Shown piece after piece: positions 35,363 through 47,424 of a stretch of DNA of 64,000 nucleotides (its first letter is position 1; every line of letters starts with the position of its first letter). The notes under the pieces are model-generated. The model saw nothing but the letters and a program-made list of their open reading frames with translations, did not search any database and was not told the DNA's origin. This DNA is from Timema cristinae (lineage: Eukaryota; Arthropoda; Insecta; Phasmatodea; Timematidae). The stretch spans positions 6,530,826 through 6,594,825 of the forward strand of contig JBCFYV010000012.1 in assembly GCA_039000515.1 (NCBI GenBank), read 5' to 3'. The translations under genes and the position numbers were made by a program.

Positions 35363-36030
35363 GTGAGTATTCAAAAACTTTAAAAATAAATTTAATTTAT
35401 GATATATTGAGTAAAATCAGTTTTCCAGGTTGAGGTGCTTGTCATCAGAAATGTATATTTAAATGCAAATGTCTTAAATAAGAATATTTTTTATCGAGTA
35501 ACTAACTGCAGTAAATCAATTATGCACAAGGTTGCCACTTTTCGTCTGATCAAATTTCCTGTGTTTTAAAGTTTTTGCTTAAGTGAACCACAATTGCCAA
35601 ACAATCTAGATTAAAATTTAGAAGAATCAAAATTAATTTTTCTTACAGTTGACCAAAAGTTAAACAATTTAACTGATGTTTAAAACGCTATAGTTTGGGC
35701 TTATTGAGGAAATATAAGCTATGCAGTCGTTAAGCAACGCAATATTTTACGAAAAAAGCGAATTTGGCATTTGTTTGAAGTAATATATTTAGTAATCCGA
35801 TTCACATTTCCTTCTATGTAAAAGGCCTTCTATTTTAAAACTTGCCGTCAAATGTTCCAAATTCACAAATAGTGCCGTTTCTTTATTTACATTTTCTGAG
35901 AAATTTCCTTGTGTTTTCCTGATTCATATGGTTTTCTAAGAGAATGGCTACCATATTGTCCTTATTACATTTCCTCCATTTTATTATTTTATTTTAAAAA
36001 AACACCACTATCAGCATGATAGTTTTAATT

Positions 36031-36031
<1 letters not shown>
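35363..36031. other. Start of intron 3, no other feature
   Basis: Begins GTGAGTATTC. AT-rich, with nothing else supported. Confidence 0.5.

Positions 36032-36063
<32 letters not shown>
36032..36063. repeat. (TA)n microsatellite
   Basis: About 15 alternating TA units. Confidence 0.9.
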
Positions 36064-36065
<2 letters not shown>

Positions 36066-36119
36066 CCAAAAGGAGCACTAAACCACTACATTTAAGAATA
36101 TAGGATGAGTAATAATTAA

Positions 36120-36305
36120 TAAAGATTATAATAAGTGCACATACATTAGCATGTTAAGAGGATAGGAAACCAAAGTGATAAATATCATTTGGCAAAACTC
36201 CCCCAGTGCAGTTAGCCGATATTCGAACCTCGCTCTCCTTGTCACCAGCAATACAGTATTTTGCAAGTTTCATACCTTAGACCGTATAGCCATCAACACG
36301 TTGAA
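36120..36305 (-). repeat. SINE-B copy, diverged
   Basis: Body AAGTGCACATACATTAGCAT, reverse box B ATATTCGAACCTCGCTCTCC and head CCTTAGACCGTATAGCCATC. Confidence 0.6.
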
Positions 36306-37221
36306 CATGACAGTTTATTCTAGCAAATGAGACTTAGGTATTTAATCTGATTAATTATGTATTGTGTATTTTAAATTGAGATCAATAAGAATTCAAATTG
36401 AATATTTAATAGCATTTGCATTTCTATATTTTTAATTACTCCTTTTTTCAAAGCATCTTAGTGCTCTTGGGGCTTTAAGTATTTTTAAATTACAACAAAG
36501 TATAAGGGACGAGGTGGGTAGGTATATAATTTAAAATAAATTCTACTCTCGTTTGCATGGAAAGTGGTAAACAATTTAGGTTCATTTAGTTCGCATACAA
36601 ACTGGTGCTAATTATTTGTTATTAATTGTATTAATATGTAGTTTTAGCATTATTCTTCAACAGCTATTGCTAAAAGTTTTTAAAGCAATCAAAGTTGTGT
36701 GTTGCAACTTATTAAAAGTTTTTTCAAGAAACTACTTTTTCTTTGACTTTTATAAGAGGCTTACAAAAATAAAATCTCTCTTCCCATTTATATTTGATAC
36801 TTTATTTGGTAGGTAGTGACGCCAATGTTTGAAATTTGCTCGCCAGTTCCCATACTAGACTGCTTACTCCCCACTCCACCCTCCGAGTCACCTAGCGCTA
36901 GAGGCGTCGGTTTATTGCTTCTCTCCTCCATCCTCTGGCGTCATATCCGTCCTGTTTGCTCTGATAAAAGCCCACCTCCCCCAGCTTAGGAGATTTATTG
37001 GTTCGCGTCGAGGACACGAAAAGGTGGGAAGATTTTTCCCCCACCCCCTTGCCAAGTGTTTGGACAAACAGCCCTGAGCTCTCACTCTCTCCCCTAGGAG
37101 CTCTCAGAGAGTGAGGATCACAGAATGAATGGAAACGTCAGATTAAATATCACGTCCCTAGTGAAAGTGGCGAAGTCGTTAAATAACAAGAGGAGAGAGG
37201 AAGAGTTTGTTTTTTCATTTT
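36306..37221. other. No gene recognised; GC-richer, pyrimidine-rich patch at 36840-37110
   Basis: The patch stands out from AT-rich surroundings and contains CTCTC- and CCACC-rich strings but no open frame or splice pair. It could be regulatory sequence within intron 3, but nothing shows this directly. Confidence 0.35.
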
Positions 37222-37443
37222 ATTTGCCTTACTACCCATCCGGGCTATCCTAATTTGATTACATTAATGAGGAAGATATAATTTCTAGTAAGCATACCTA
37301 CATTTGCGTGGATTGAGTATAAAGCCCCAATTTAGGAAATAAACTTTCTGTCGGTATATACAGAGAGGATTCGAACTCCAACCTCCCCATTACCAATATT
37401 TCAGACCAGAGTAGATTGATTGATGCACCTGCCCACCGGTGCA
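37222..37443 (-). mobile_element. SINE-B copy
   Basis: Tail GCCTTACTACCCATCCGGGC, body ACCTACATTTGCGTGGA, reverse box B GAGGATTCGAACTCCAACCT and head GCCCACCGGTGC. Confidence 0.75.
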
Positions 37444-37689
37444 GCTGTGATTGTGTCTAGAACGTTATTGTTGTTTTAAACAAAATATAATTTAATACTT
37501 GGTCATTATTTGCCTTTTTTTAAATGAAGAAAAGTTTTTCACAACAATTTAAATACATGGTAAATTTAAATATACGTATTTGAAATATGAGCGTTAAGAT
37601 ACAGTACTTGTATTCTGAACTTTATAAAAGTAATAATTACCATATCATGAACAGTTTTTATCAATGTATGTATTAATGTTTACTCACTT

Positions 37690-37922
37690 CAATGGCCACG
37701 TGGTCTAAGGCGTCACTCTCACAATAGACTAGACTGCTGATAACATGGAGATTGAGGTCCGATCCCAGTAGGGTGTACTGAGGGTTTTATAAATGATTTT
37801 ACATCCTCCCTTCACGCAAATGCGGGTACACATCCTCTAAATTTAACCTTCCGCATCCCTAACAGATCAGAGTAATATAGTACATATGCATACGTATAGC
37901 CCGAACGGGTAGTAAGACGTGG
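37690..37922 (+). mobile_element. SINE-B copy
   Basis: Head TGGCCACGTGGTCTAAGGCG, box B region GAGGTCCGATCCCAG, body TCACGCAAATGCGGGTACAC and tail TAGCCCGAACGGGTAGTAAG. Confidence 0.85.
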
Positions 37923-38040
37923 CACAAACAAATATTTTTAGAAAATCATCAAGTACATTGTTTATAAGTGGACCTATTTTAATTTCTTGTAAACAAACCA
38001 AATAGCAAAAAGTATAACAGTTTGACTTAGTTATAGCCCA

Positions 38041-38452
38041 TCTCTACCATGGGAGCAGGCAAAGTGATAGACAACAAAGTGATCGACACGAGAGGACAAA
38101 GTGGTAGACAGCAAACTGCTAGACATGAAGAAACGACATGGACCAAGTGATCGACACGAGCTGGACTATGTGATAGACAACCAACCGGTAGACAAAATGA
38201 AAACAATTATTTGGAAGGCTAGGTGGGTCAAGTGGCTGACACGACTTGGACCAACTGCTAGACAAGCTCAAGTATAGGAGTACAAAGTGATAGACAACCA
38301 AGTGGTCGACACGAGAGGACCAACTGCTAGACAAGCTCATGTATAGGAGTACAAAGTGATAGACAACCAAGCGATCGACACGAGAGAACCAACTGCTAGA
38401 CAAACATTGAGATGAATCCAGTTAAGAGTGGCTCAAGTGACAGATAAGTTAT
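38041..38452. repeat. Tandem-repeat-bearing left arm of an inverted-repeat element
   Basis: The unit AGTACAAAGTGATAGACAAC then CAAGTGGTCGACACGAGAGGACCAACTGCTAGACAAGCTC has a ~70-bp period, with two good and several degenerate copies. 38205-38452 matches 39722-39910 in reverse, mostly with few differences. Confidence 0.8.
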
Positions 38453-38867
38453 TTCAAAACTAACAAAGTGATAAACATGGGCTTAGAAAGTTGGGTATAA
38501 GGATGGTCTGGATCCTCCTAGAAATTGCTGCCCCCGACACCCTAGATTTAACTAGCCCAAAAAGGTGAGGTCCACTTATATGTGTATAAACTTAAACCAT
38601 CGTGTTTTTAATTTTAATAACTTACTTGCACATTGCACTCTTCAAAACATATTTTCTAACACTAGTTTAGTTATCATTTCGAATAAATAATAGGTTTTGA
38701 TACATACAATATGGCATCTGAAAATAAAGAATGTTTCTCTGAATGAAACAAGTTATCGGATCTGAGGAAAGGAGATAAACGTTTTGTTATAAATGGTAAA
38801 ATCATACTTTAAGAACTAACAAGATGAAATAAAATCTTATATAAAAGAGCAACTGCCAGAAACTAAG

Positions 38868-39055
38868 TTGGTAGCATATGATCAGGGTTCGATTCCGCCA
38901 GGTACAGTGAGGGTGATTTTTCTTAAAAAGGTTTTCCCCTCTGCCACCACGCAAATTCAGGTACACTATATATACATTTAATCTTCCTCATTCTCAACAC
39001 ATTAATGTAATTAGTAAATGCGCGTATAACCCAAACAGGTGGTAAGACACAGTGC
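38868..39055 (+). mobile_element. SINE-B copy (head diverged)
   Basis: Box B CAGGGTTCGATTCCGCC, body CCACGCAAATTCAGGTACAC and tail GTATAACCCAAACAGGTGGT followed by AAGACAC. Confidence 0.75.
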
Positions 39056-39065
39056 TACAAGAAAA

Positions 39066-39265
39066 AATCTAATTACACTAATGGATTAAAGAAGAAATGT
39101 TGTTATTATAAGATGTGTACTCTCATTTGTATTTAGGGAGAATGTAAACCATTAATGAAATATCACCCTCCATACACCCGGCCGGATTTGAAGCCTGATA
39201 TCCGTGTCATTGACTGTCCAGTCTATTTTGAGAATGACGCCTTAGACCATCAACCATCGAAGCTA
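39066..39265 (-). mobile_element. SINE-B copy, tail-to-tail with the previous one
   Basis: CTAATTACACTAATGGATTA, body and reverse box B CCGGATTTGAAGCCTG, then CGCCTTAGACCATCAACCAT. Confidence 0.65.
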
Positions 39266-39910
39266 AGAACATTTTGTTGATGTTGCGTTAGCACCAGGTT
39301 TTATTAAGGATCTAAGTTAAGATGAAATAATCCCGCATTAGTGTAAAAGTTAGATGTAAAAACACAAGGATGGTAACTATCAGCCCAATCCACTCGAAAT
39401 GATTACTCTTATTCAAGCTACTCTAAAACCTTACTAGACCGTGTGACAAACAGTGTTATTTAGGAGATCAAACAATACCTACACCTAGCATACAGTGGGC
39501 ACACAATACCTACATATACATTTTAAACAAAATCTTTAGACCCGTTCGAAAACAATTCAATTCGTGATATTCTTTTATAAGGTTATCATTATTTCGAGTT
39601 ATTTTCATCTACATTCTTACTTTAGCAAACCCTACAAAAATATGTCAAGTAGTGTGAGGTTAAGCTGACGGGTGGAGGGCGGGGAAATTATTTGAGTGTA
39701 AACAAGGACAATCGTGTATTGAATTAACTGTTCTGTCACTTAGCCCACTCTTAACTGGATGATATCAAAGTTTGTCGAGCAGTTGGTCCTCTCGTGTCGA
39801 TCGCTTGGTTGTCTATCACTTTGTACTCCTATACTTGAGCTTGTCTAGCAGTTGGTCCAAGTCGTGTCGGCCACTTGACCCACCCAGCCTTCCAAATATT
39901 TTTTTATAGC

Positions 39911-40477
39911 TTGTCGAGCAGTTTGTATGGTGCCCTCTACCATGAATAATTTTTACCATTTTCATTACTCACAAAAACTTTCCTCCAAAGTATTTACGAT
40001 CTGATCTGCAAATCTTAATATAGTGACATCTTTTTATATTTGAATTTAATATATAAATTATATTATTTGACATTTTTTTGAAGCGTTTTGTTTTGTTTTT
40101 TCTTACTTTTAATAATCCTGCACAGTACAAAATATTTTTCTCCTAATCATTCATGTCCGAGTCTAATATTAAATTTTGAAATCAAACATTTCTTCATATT
40201 GAAAAAAATACCAATAAGAACAATAACATTATTATAAATCTACTATAGTTTTTTGTTGCGGATCTGTTTGTATAAAAAACTTATTACTAAATAACCATAA
40301 AAATGTGCTGCTACCTTACCATGTTCTTCTAACGATCTGCCTATTTCATCCAAGAACTTTTTTTTTTTTTGTATGTTTGTAATCAGGGAGTGACCAATCA
40401 AATACGACACCAAGTAGTTTCACAATTTCAATTAGTCTTTCAGTTATACTACTCATCGTGAATTATAAAACTAACCC
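39911..40477. other. No gene recognised (intron 3)
   Basis: AT-rich, with T-runs near 40080 and 40360. Confidence 0.5.
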
Positions 40478-40700
40478 CAACTGGACGTGGCAGCCACTAT
40501 CGGAGTAGACTAGACTCCTGATGACAGGGAGATCGAGGTTCTAATCTCGGACGGGTATACTGAGGGTGGTTTTTACAAAATGGTTTTCCACTCTTCATGC
40601 ATGCAAAGGTGGGTACATTTACTATTAATATAATCTTCCTAATCCTTAAACCCATTAGCGTAACTAGTACATATGCGTACAACCCGAACGGGTAATAAGA
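40478..40700 (+). mobile_element. SINE-B copy
   Basis: CGTGGCAGCCACTATCGGAG head, GAGGTTCTAATCTCGG box B, CATGCAAAGGTGGGTACATT body and CGTACAACCCGAACGGGTAA tail. Confidence 0.8.
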
Positions 40701-43158
40701 TAAAAAACTGAACGTGGACAACTGTCTAACTCATCACGTGACCACCGACCACCACCGCGTTGGTGCGGAGGGATACCTTTGGCTGTCAGTCCACATGGCT
40801 TAAAATACAATGGTCTGAGTCGTTTTATGAAGCTACTTCTCCATTCTGTCTAAGCTTAGACTCTCTTTCACCCTTCATCTACAACCACCCGTTGTCATCT
40901 CAATAAGAGAGAATGGGAGGGATTTACAAATATTCTTATATCTTGGTAAACAGGAAAGCTAGCTGTCTATTTTTAAATATCTTAAAATAGTATGTTGTGA
41001 GCCTATTAAAACTTGACCGGATTTTTTAGAGAAAGGCTAAATCTAGAGCCCCTTTTTTTAATCAGGCCTAGTCTCATAGCTCCACAAATATTCTTAAAAA
41101 GTCGTTTAAAATGAATAATGTCACATATTCACACATTTGTCTATTAATAAAACTCAAACAATAGCGTTATTAAGGAAAAACAGACCCATTGGAATCTTTC
41201 GTCTTTATTTTGATATGAACCATATTTTGAAATAACGCATCGTATAGTTAAATATGGCGTTAGAGCTGAGCGTTGTGCGCAATTTCTCGCTTAACGAGAC
41301 AACCCCCATTAGGGCACAGCCTGCTTGAAAAGGAATATCATTGCATTGCATTATTAAATTATGGGAATGGTAGTTGTGAAGCGTCTAAACTTCTAAAACA
41401 AACTTTATTTTTCTTAAAAACTCTGTTGTGAACTTGATAATAAAGAAATACATAATTTGTGAGTTTTGTTATAGAAAAATACTGAAAACATTTCTAATAA
41501 CACTAAATTTCAGATTTTAATTGAACATTTATTGCACTTTTAAAACCACCAGAAAGACAGCCCTGAAAAAGATCACGTCTATCGATGATGTCTTCAAAAT
41601 TGCCATTATGTTATATACTTTTCTTTGGATATTTCAAGAATTACTAAGTCGGTTTTAATATGGTATCATTATCAAATAAACTAAATTCTATAAATCAAAA
41701 TATTGTTAGAAGTAGCTATGCCATTTTTTGTTCGTTTATTCTTACAGAGTGTTTGATTTATCTGTAAATATTTCAAGAACTACTAAGAATATTTACAGAT
41801 AAGATATATAGCGTAATGGTCATTTTGATTATTTCTTCATTGTTGCTTGAAGTCCCCTTCTCCCTCCCAGCCTAGGGTGTTCCCTGACTGATTTTCAAAG
41901 TACAATCTTTACACAACCAAAACCAGAAATTTAGTGCTAGTAGTAACTTGAAGAGAAATGTTTTTACTACACTAAGAGGGTTCACTTAATCTCAGAATTA
42001 CGACATTGTGTGTCAAATGCTGAGCTATCTCTCTCTACCCTTTCAGGCAGTTTATTAAAATTAAAGCTTAAAAAGTAACATTTTTAATTTTGTAGTGACA
42101 TTTTGATACCTTTTGCCTCCATTTAGGTGCTAGCCATATTGTATGATGACAAACAACTTCTTAAACAATACGAGCTTTCTGAGATTCTATGACGCGTCTC
42201 AGCACTTCGGTAGGCGGACCTCTTAAAAATGGATTCTTTTCAAGAAGGGATCTAAACTTAAACCTTTCAAAGGTGATCAGCTTGGGAGGCACAGTGTTTT
42301 ACCATTCATAACCAAGACTAAATTATCACACATATTAGAACCAAACGAGCCTAATTTAATATGAAACCCCTCTTGAGTAAATGTTTTGCTCTTTGGCATT
42401 AGTATGTGATAAATGATAGTAATCAACACATTTATTGCAGAGTTATCAACTAATTACTTCATACCCCATACATAAATATAATATTTTTTAAATTCAATTT
42501 GAGGCAAATGAATTTACTTTAATCGTCCACAAACACATAATATGTCGTTTATCAACGAATAAATGGACACTATTGTAACAAAGTTTCCCGAAATCACAAA
42601 AAATAAATCATGTCTCCAATAAAATAGTATTTAGCTGGAGATCTTCACAAAACTCGCAGAACATCTGAACTGTCGCTAGGATTTACTACAAACCCTGTGA
42701 TTTGGACAAGCAATAAAGTTGACCTAGGCGATTTTTCGCCTGAGCATGGCAACTAATATATTAATTTTTTCATTTTGTTGCTGATGAAAATATGCATATC
42801 TTTCATAAAAATAATTCGATAAATTAAAAACAACAACTGCACTAATTTATGGCCCCTATAGTTATAGTACCTCATTCTGTCAGCTTATATTATACGTTAA
42901 GGTTTCCAGACAAAACAAATTCATAAAGTACTTTACATAAATATCATGACAGTGTGTCTGTTTTCTTGTACGTTTCTGTACAACCGAGTGATCTCCAGAA
43001 TGTTCCAACCCTTCCTTCCTTCTTGAAAGGGAGAAAGGGTGTTAATTCAATTAAAGACTTCATGTAGACACTACCAAGGAATCTTGGCAACCGACATTCA
43101 AACCTGCGGGTTTCTTCTTTCACCAGCTCCTACTTTCTGTTACGATGAACATGGAGTA
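40701..43158. other. No gene recognised (intron 3)
   Basis: About 2.4 kb of AT-rich sequence with no supported gene, array or terminal repeat. Confidence 0.5.
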
Positions 43159-43438
43159 TTTATTAAGTTTTACCCGCCTCGGTGGCGTAGTTTGCTAACG
43201 CGTTAGTTTCGTATTGAGCTAGACTGCCGAGGACGGGAAGATCATGGTTCGAATCTCACTCGGGTGAACTGGGGTGGTTTTTCCTAAATGTTTTTCCGCT
43301 CTCCCTCCACGCAAATTTGGGTTCACTTCCTTTATATTCAACCTTCCCAATTTCTAGCCCTTTTGAGTAATTAGTACTTAAGTGTATAGCCCAAATGGGT
43401 AGTAAGACGTGGCGCTGAGTACTTTTTATTAAGTGTTG
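43159..43438 (+). mobile_element. Full-length SINE-B with short TSD
   Basis: Body about 43169-43421, with TTTATTAAGT on the left (43159-43168) and again just after the tail. The head CCGCCTCGGTGGCGTAGTTT contains box A; box B is GGTTCGAATCTC. Tail ATAGCCCAAATGGGTAGTAA. Confidence 0.9.
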
Positions 43439-44859
43439 ATACTGAACATCTACACAACTTAGACCTCATTTCAGAATGTTTTCAATAAAACTCCCCGTTT
43501 ACTTTGCCAAAAGATGTTTTCCTATCTTATTATACGCATATTTTATATGGCGTGATTTGTTATATTTTAGTTTTTATCTAACTAGGAAAAGTGACCTGCA
43601 AAACTTAGCAACAGCCTATGTATAATATCTAGTGAGTAATTGCTAATGTTATCATATTGCGAGATAGCATGCGAAAATAATATGGAATATTACTAATATT
43701 GGTAAATACGAAACAAATAGAATTAAATTAAATTAAATATTTTTAAAAACAACGAAAGATCACAAGGAAAAAATTGTTAAGATCTTAACAAAACATCCGT
43801 AAATATTAAGAACATCAAAAACAATTAAGAAATATGAGTAGGCAAATATTAAGGAACGTCTACAACTGTAAATAAATATGATGAGAACGTATGGATGCAT
43901 TAATAATTTTTTAAATTACTAGGAATGTTAGAAAACATCAAGCAACATTAAATATAATGAACTCGGTTCTGGTGGCGAGGTAGTCATTTTGAATAAAGAA
44001 CTCGCCCGGGGGGATTAGTGGTTATGATATTAGAGTGTAAGTCTTAGAGGGCCTTGTTTCCATTCTGGTTGGTCCAGATATATATTTTTTTTATACAGGT
44101 AAGCAATTAGTAAATATTCAGATGCTGGGGCTGGGTATGTTGTAATAATGCTGTCCTAGATTTTAGATTTGTAAGTCGTGTTAACATATATTATGTGTGT
44201 TTTAAAAATGAACCTTAAATATACATCCAAATTTAAAAAGTTAATATATTTTATTTATTTAAGTTTTTGCCTTCATCCCATATTAAAACATAATTTCCCA
44301 CGCGTTTTATGTGAATTCGCTCGCACCTTATTTGACATGGACTTAAAGTTGGTGAGATGACATGTTGGGAGAAGGAAGGGGTGTTGATGCGTGTCAGTAT
44401 GTGACGCAGGCACGCATCACGCATGTCCAGGGTGTGAGATGTGGCGCCAAGGGAAGCAGGCGTTTGGACGAGGCCTGCTTGTCCTCTATCTGATCAATTA
44501 GTGACCAGTACTCTGGTCTCAACTGCTCCAATAATTGACAGCATCTTCCCATGAACATGAGCCATGGACCAGTCGCGAGAGGGCTTTGGGCAAGAATCGC
44601 ACAACTGACACAAGTCCAGTCGCTGTGGAAGCTGCGAGCTGCGATTTATCTATTCGTTGTTTTTGGAGAGTGAAGAAAGAGTACCGGTGTGAAAAAAAAA
44701 ACTTAAGCCGAGTAGTATATCCTAGAAAACGAAATAACTTAGCTAATATGTAATTCGTAAGTATCTCGCATAAGACAACAAATTGTGTCACTAAGAATGT
44801 ACTGATCAAATTATTAGTTCAACGCCAACTTTTGTAATTTAAGCAAATATTTTTGTGCT
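43439..44859. other. No gene recognised; GC-richer patch at 44360-44660
   Basis: The patch contains repeated GCATG/CACGCATCACGCATG strings, and overlapping frames on both strands that have no recognisable product. It could be a conserved non-coding segment; comparison would be needed. Confidence 0.35.
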
Positions 44860-45085
44860 TCATACCTTACTACACGTCCAGGATATCGATGTATCTATAA
44901 TTATGGGTTAGGGATGAGGAAAAAAAGATTTTTTAGGATATTTTTGCATTTGAGTGTGAAACCATTTAATAAAAGAGTCTCTCAGTACACATGGCCAGGG
45001 TTTGAACCCCAATCTCTCCCTCATTAACAAACCAAACCAGACTAGACAAGGCTGACGCCCTAGTCCACATTCCCTCCAGTAGGGA
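44860..45085 (-). mobile_element. SINE-B copy, diverged
   Basis: Tail CATACCTTACTACACGTCCA, reverse box B AGGGTTTGAACCCCAATCTC and head TAGTCCACATTCCC. Confidence 0.65.
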
Positions 45086-45879
45086 GAAATTAAAATAAGG
45101 GGCCCATGTTTTTGTTGATCGATTGCATGCTTGTATTAATTTTCAAACCAAATGTACAGTTTAATTTATTTTTTGATTCCACCTTTATTAAGAAAAAACT
45201 TATAAGTAATAAATTAATTTAATTTCAAAAGAGAAACTAATAATTCACGCATGAGTAGCTTTTAGTTAAAATTTCAATGGTACTTGTGTCCTTATTTCTC
45301 TCCCAAACTATGCCCATATAAGCTATTTCCAAATCAAAACATCTTGAAATAAATTAAAACAAAAACCAAATAAAAATGAAGTGCGTTGCCCAATAAAAGT
45401 GGGAAACGAACACCATTCCTGACATTTTTCAGTCAACCCCGATGACGCGCGGTGTCACTCTGTCCCACGATTTCACCACACAGACTGTGGGCGTCTAAGT
45501 AGGTTATCTTTCTCCCAAATAGGTTTAGTTACATTAAGAATAAAAAAAGTTTATTTCCCTCTTTACTTACCAATGACTTCATTGGGGAAGAGTAACCTGC
45601 CAAGATGAATATTAATCACGGAAAAGGACTGTAAACTCAAAAGAGAGATTAAAAAAAACAGTGACTTACTGAAATATTTTTAAGTATTATTAATCGATAA
45701 TCATGTAGTTTTTCATTCCTATTTTATGTCTAGCCTCGATGTTTATTATACCAGCATATGTCTTACACACTGACTTAATTTTAGATCAAAGAGAACATTA
45801 AGCCGTCAATTCGTAATTGGGTAAGGAAAAACGCCAATTTCACAAATTATAGATTTTTCCTCCATGCGTGTAATCAAAC
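45086..45879. other. No gene recognised (intron 3)
   Basis: AT-rich; nothing supported. Confidence 0.5.
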
Positions 45880-45935
45880 GCATGACCCTAAGAACCATAT
45901 TCAAACGCTCTACCAACAGAGCTAAGGCGTTGGAC
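45880..45935 (-). repeat. tRNA-like fragment (group C)
   Basis: On the minus strand, CGCCTTAGCTCTGTTGGTAG contains a good box A, followed by AGCGTTTGAATATGG in the box B position. Confidence 0.5.
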
Positions 45936-46591
45936 TATATTTGAAATAATAGATAAAAGTTAGATTGAATTTACAATACAAACAATATACAATTCCACCC
46001 TTTTAATGTATTATTTCTCTGTATTTTGTATTTCTCCTCAACGCTAAGGCTAGTAGCTTATTGGATTCTTAAAAAATACCAACCTTAACATATTCTATTA
46101 AAGGACATCACTAAGAGCCCCCGCAATATATTACACACATCCTCCCCCTTTCCAAAAAACTCAAGGATTGGCTCTCTGAGAAACTATAAAGTGATAATAT
46201 TATCAATTTGGTTTGCTAAATATTTATATGTATCATCATAGACTCAAGATTATTTCTGGTGAAAGTAACACAATTCATACTAATTTATGTGTGAGTGGTG
46301 CACACAAACATTTACTGGAGAGAGAGGATGATTATATAATGTGAATTTTTGGGGCAATTTTTATGTGTAATACGGTATAACATTTGTCAAGTCTTGAGCT
46401 TGTTCTATATTATTAAATTTGTACTTCACATGTTTCAATACTTTGCTAAAATATGCAATATTAGGAGGGGTGTGGGCTAATGCATTCCTGGCCCCTTACT
46501 TCTCTTGGATGCACCAATAGTTGCTGTATTTCGTTTGGATAGGCAATCCAAACTAATAATAGATCATTATTTCAGAGATAGCCTGACCCTG

Positions 46592-46665
46592 TAGTTCTGT
46601 CAGTAGTGCATCTGCCTATTGATCTAAGGATCTTGGGTTTGATTTCAAGCATGGCCGAAAACTAT
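46592..46665 (+). repeat. tRNA-like fragment (group C)
   Basis: TAGTTCTGTCAGTAGTGCAT (box A) and TTGGGTTTGATTTCAAGC (box B), spaced as in a tRNA. Confidence 0.5.
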
Positions 46666-47404
46666 AACATCGATGAAATCGGGGCTTCCCCTTACACATT
46701 GATGAAATAATGGCTGGGAAACTTAATGTTGTGTTAGTTAAATAAATTAGTTTGTGAGTCTTTGATATAATTATTTGGTTAAAAAAGGCCACGTTAAATA
46801 TTCCAAATGTTAATATTATTTCAGAGATTATGAGACGTAAGACTATGTGCTACCGAATCCAATGTCGGTGATAAAACTGTGACGAGACATCGAAACGGCG
46901 AGTAGATAGCTATGTAGATTTTGCTTATCCTCTCAGAATGGACCGGGTCGTTTGTAACTGCTTTGTATCTCTCCTCTACAGTGTTTATTTATCTACCATA
47001 TAAAACGTGTGACCAAATAACGAGGAAGGCTATAAAAAACTGGTAATGGTGCGGATCTATTCAACACTAGAAGGTTAAAATGCCATTAGGTAAGGCGTAC
47101 TCTTCTTGTTCAAATTAAACCAGCCCTGGACAGTCGGAAAGTGTAGACTAGGAGTGGGGGTTGACAGATCAGCGGAAAGACTGCACCTGTATAGCTGTAT
47201 AGCTGTATAGCTCTTTAACTCATCCAAGTTAGGAGTGTAGGTAAGTGACGGCTAGAAGAATGATCTTTATTGCAAACATTGACTGAAACTCACTAATGTC
47301 AACCTATTCGGAAATGTTTGAAAACATTTATTTTACCTGACTTTGTTTTGCGGTGCTTGACATGATCTTATTTATTTATGGCCATATAATTCATAAATGT
47401 ATGC
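46666..47404. other. No gene recognised; a 10-bp triplicate near 47190
   Basis: CTGTATAGCT occurs three times in tandem at about 47188-47215. Nothing else is supported. Confidence 0.5.
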
Positions 47405-47424
47405 ATGGGTAAAGGTTCCTAGAA

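Larger units (their letters stand above)
38205..39910. mobile_element. Non-autonomous element or duplication with ~190-bp inverted arms
   Basis: The arms 38205-38452 and 39722-39910 flank a 1.27-kb spacer that has no transposase and contains two later SINE-B insertions. No target duplication could be fixed because the outer edges are diverged (CTACCATG occurs near both 38047 and 39935). Confidence 0.55.

Noticed and set aside
11058..46665. Group C tRNA-like segments as functional tRNA genes
   Set aside because: Boxes A and B are present, but the acceptor and anticodon stems do not pair convincingly and the copies are diverged; SINE remnants fit better.
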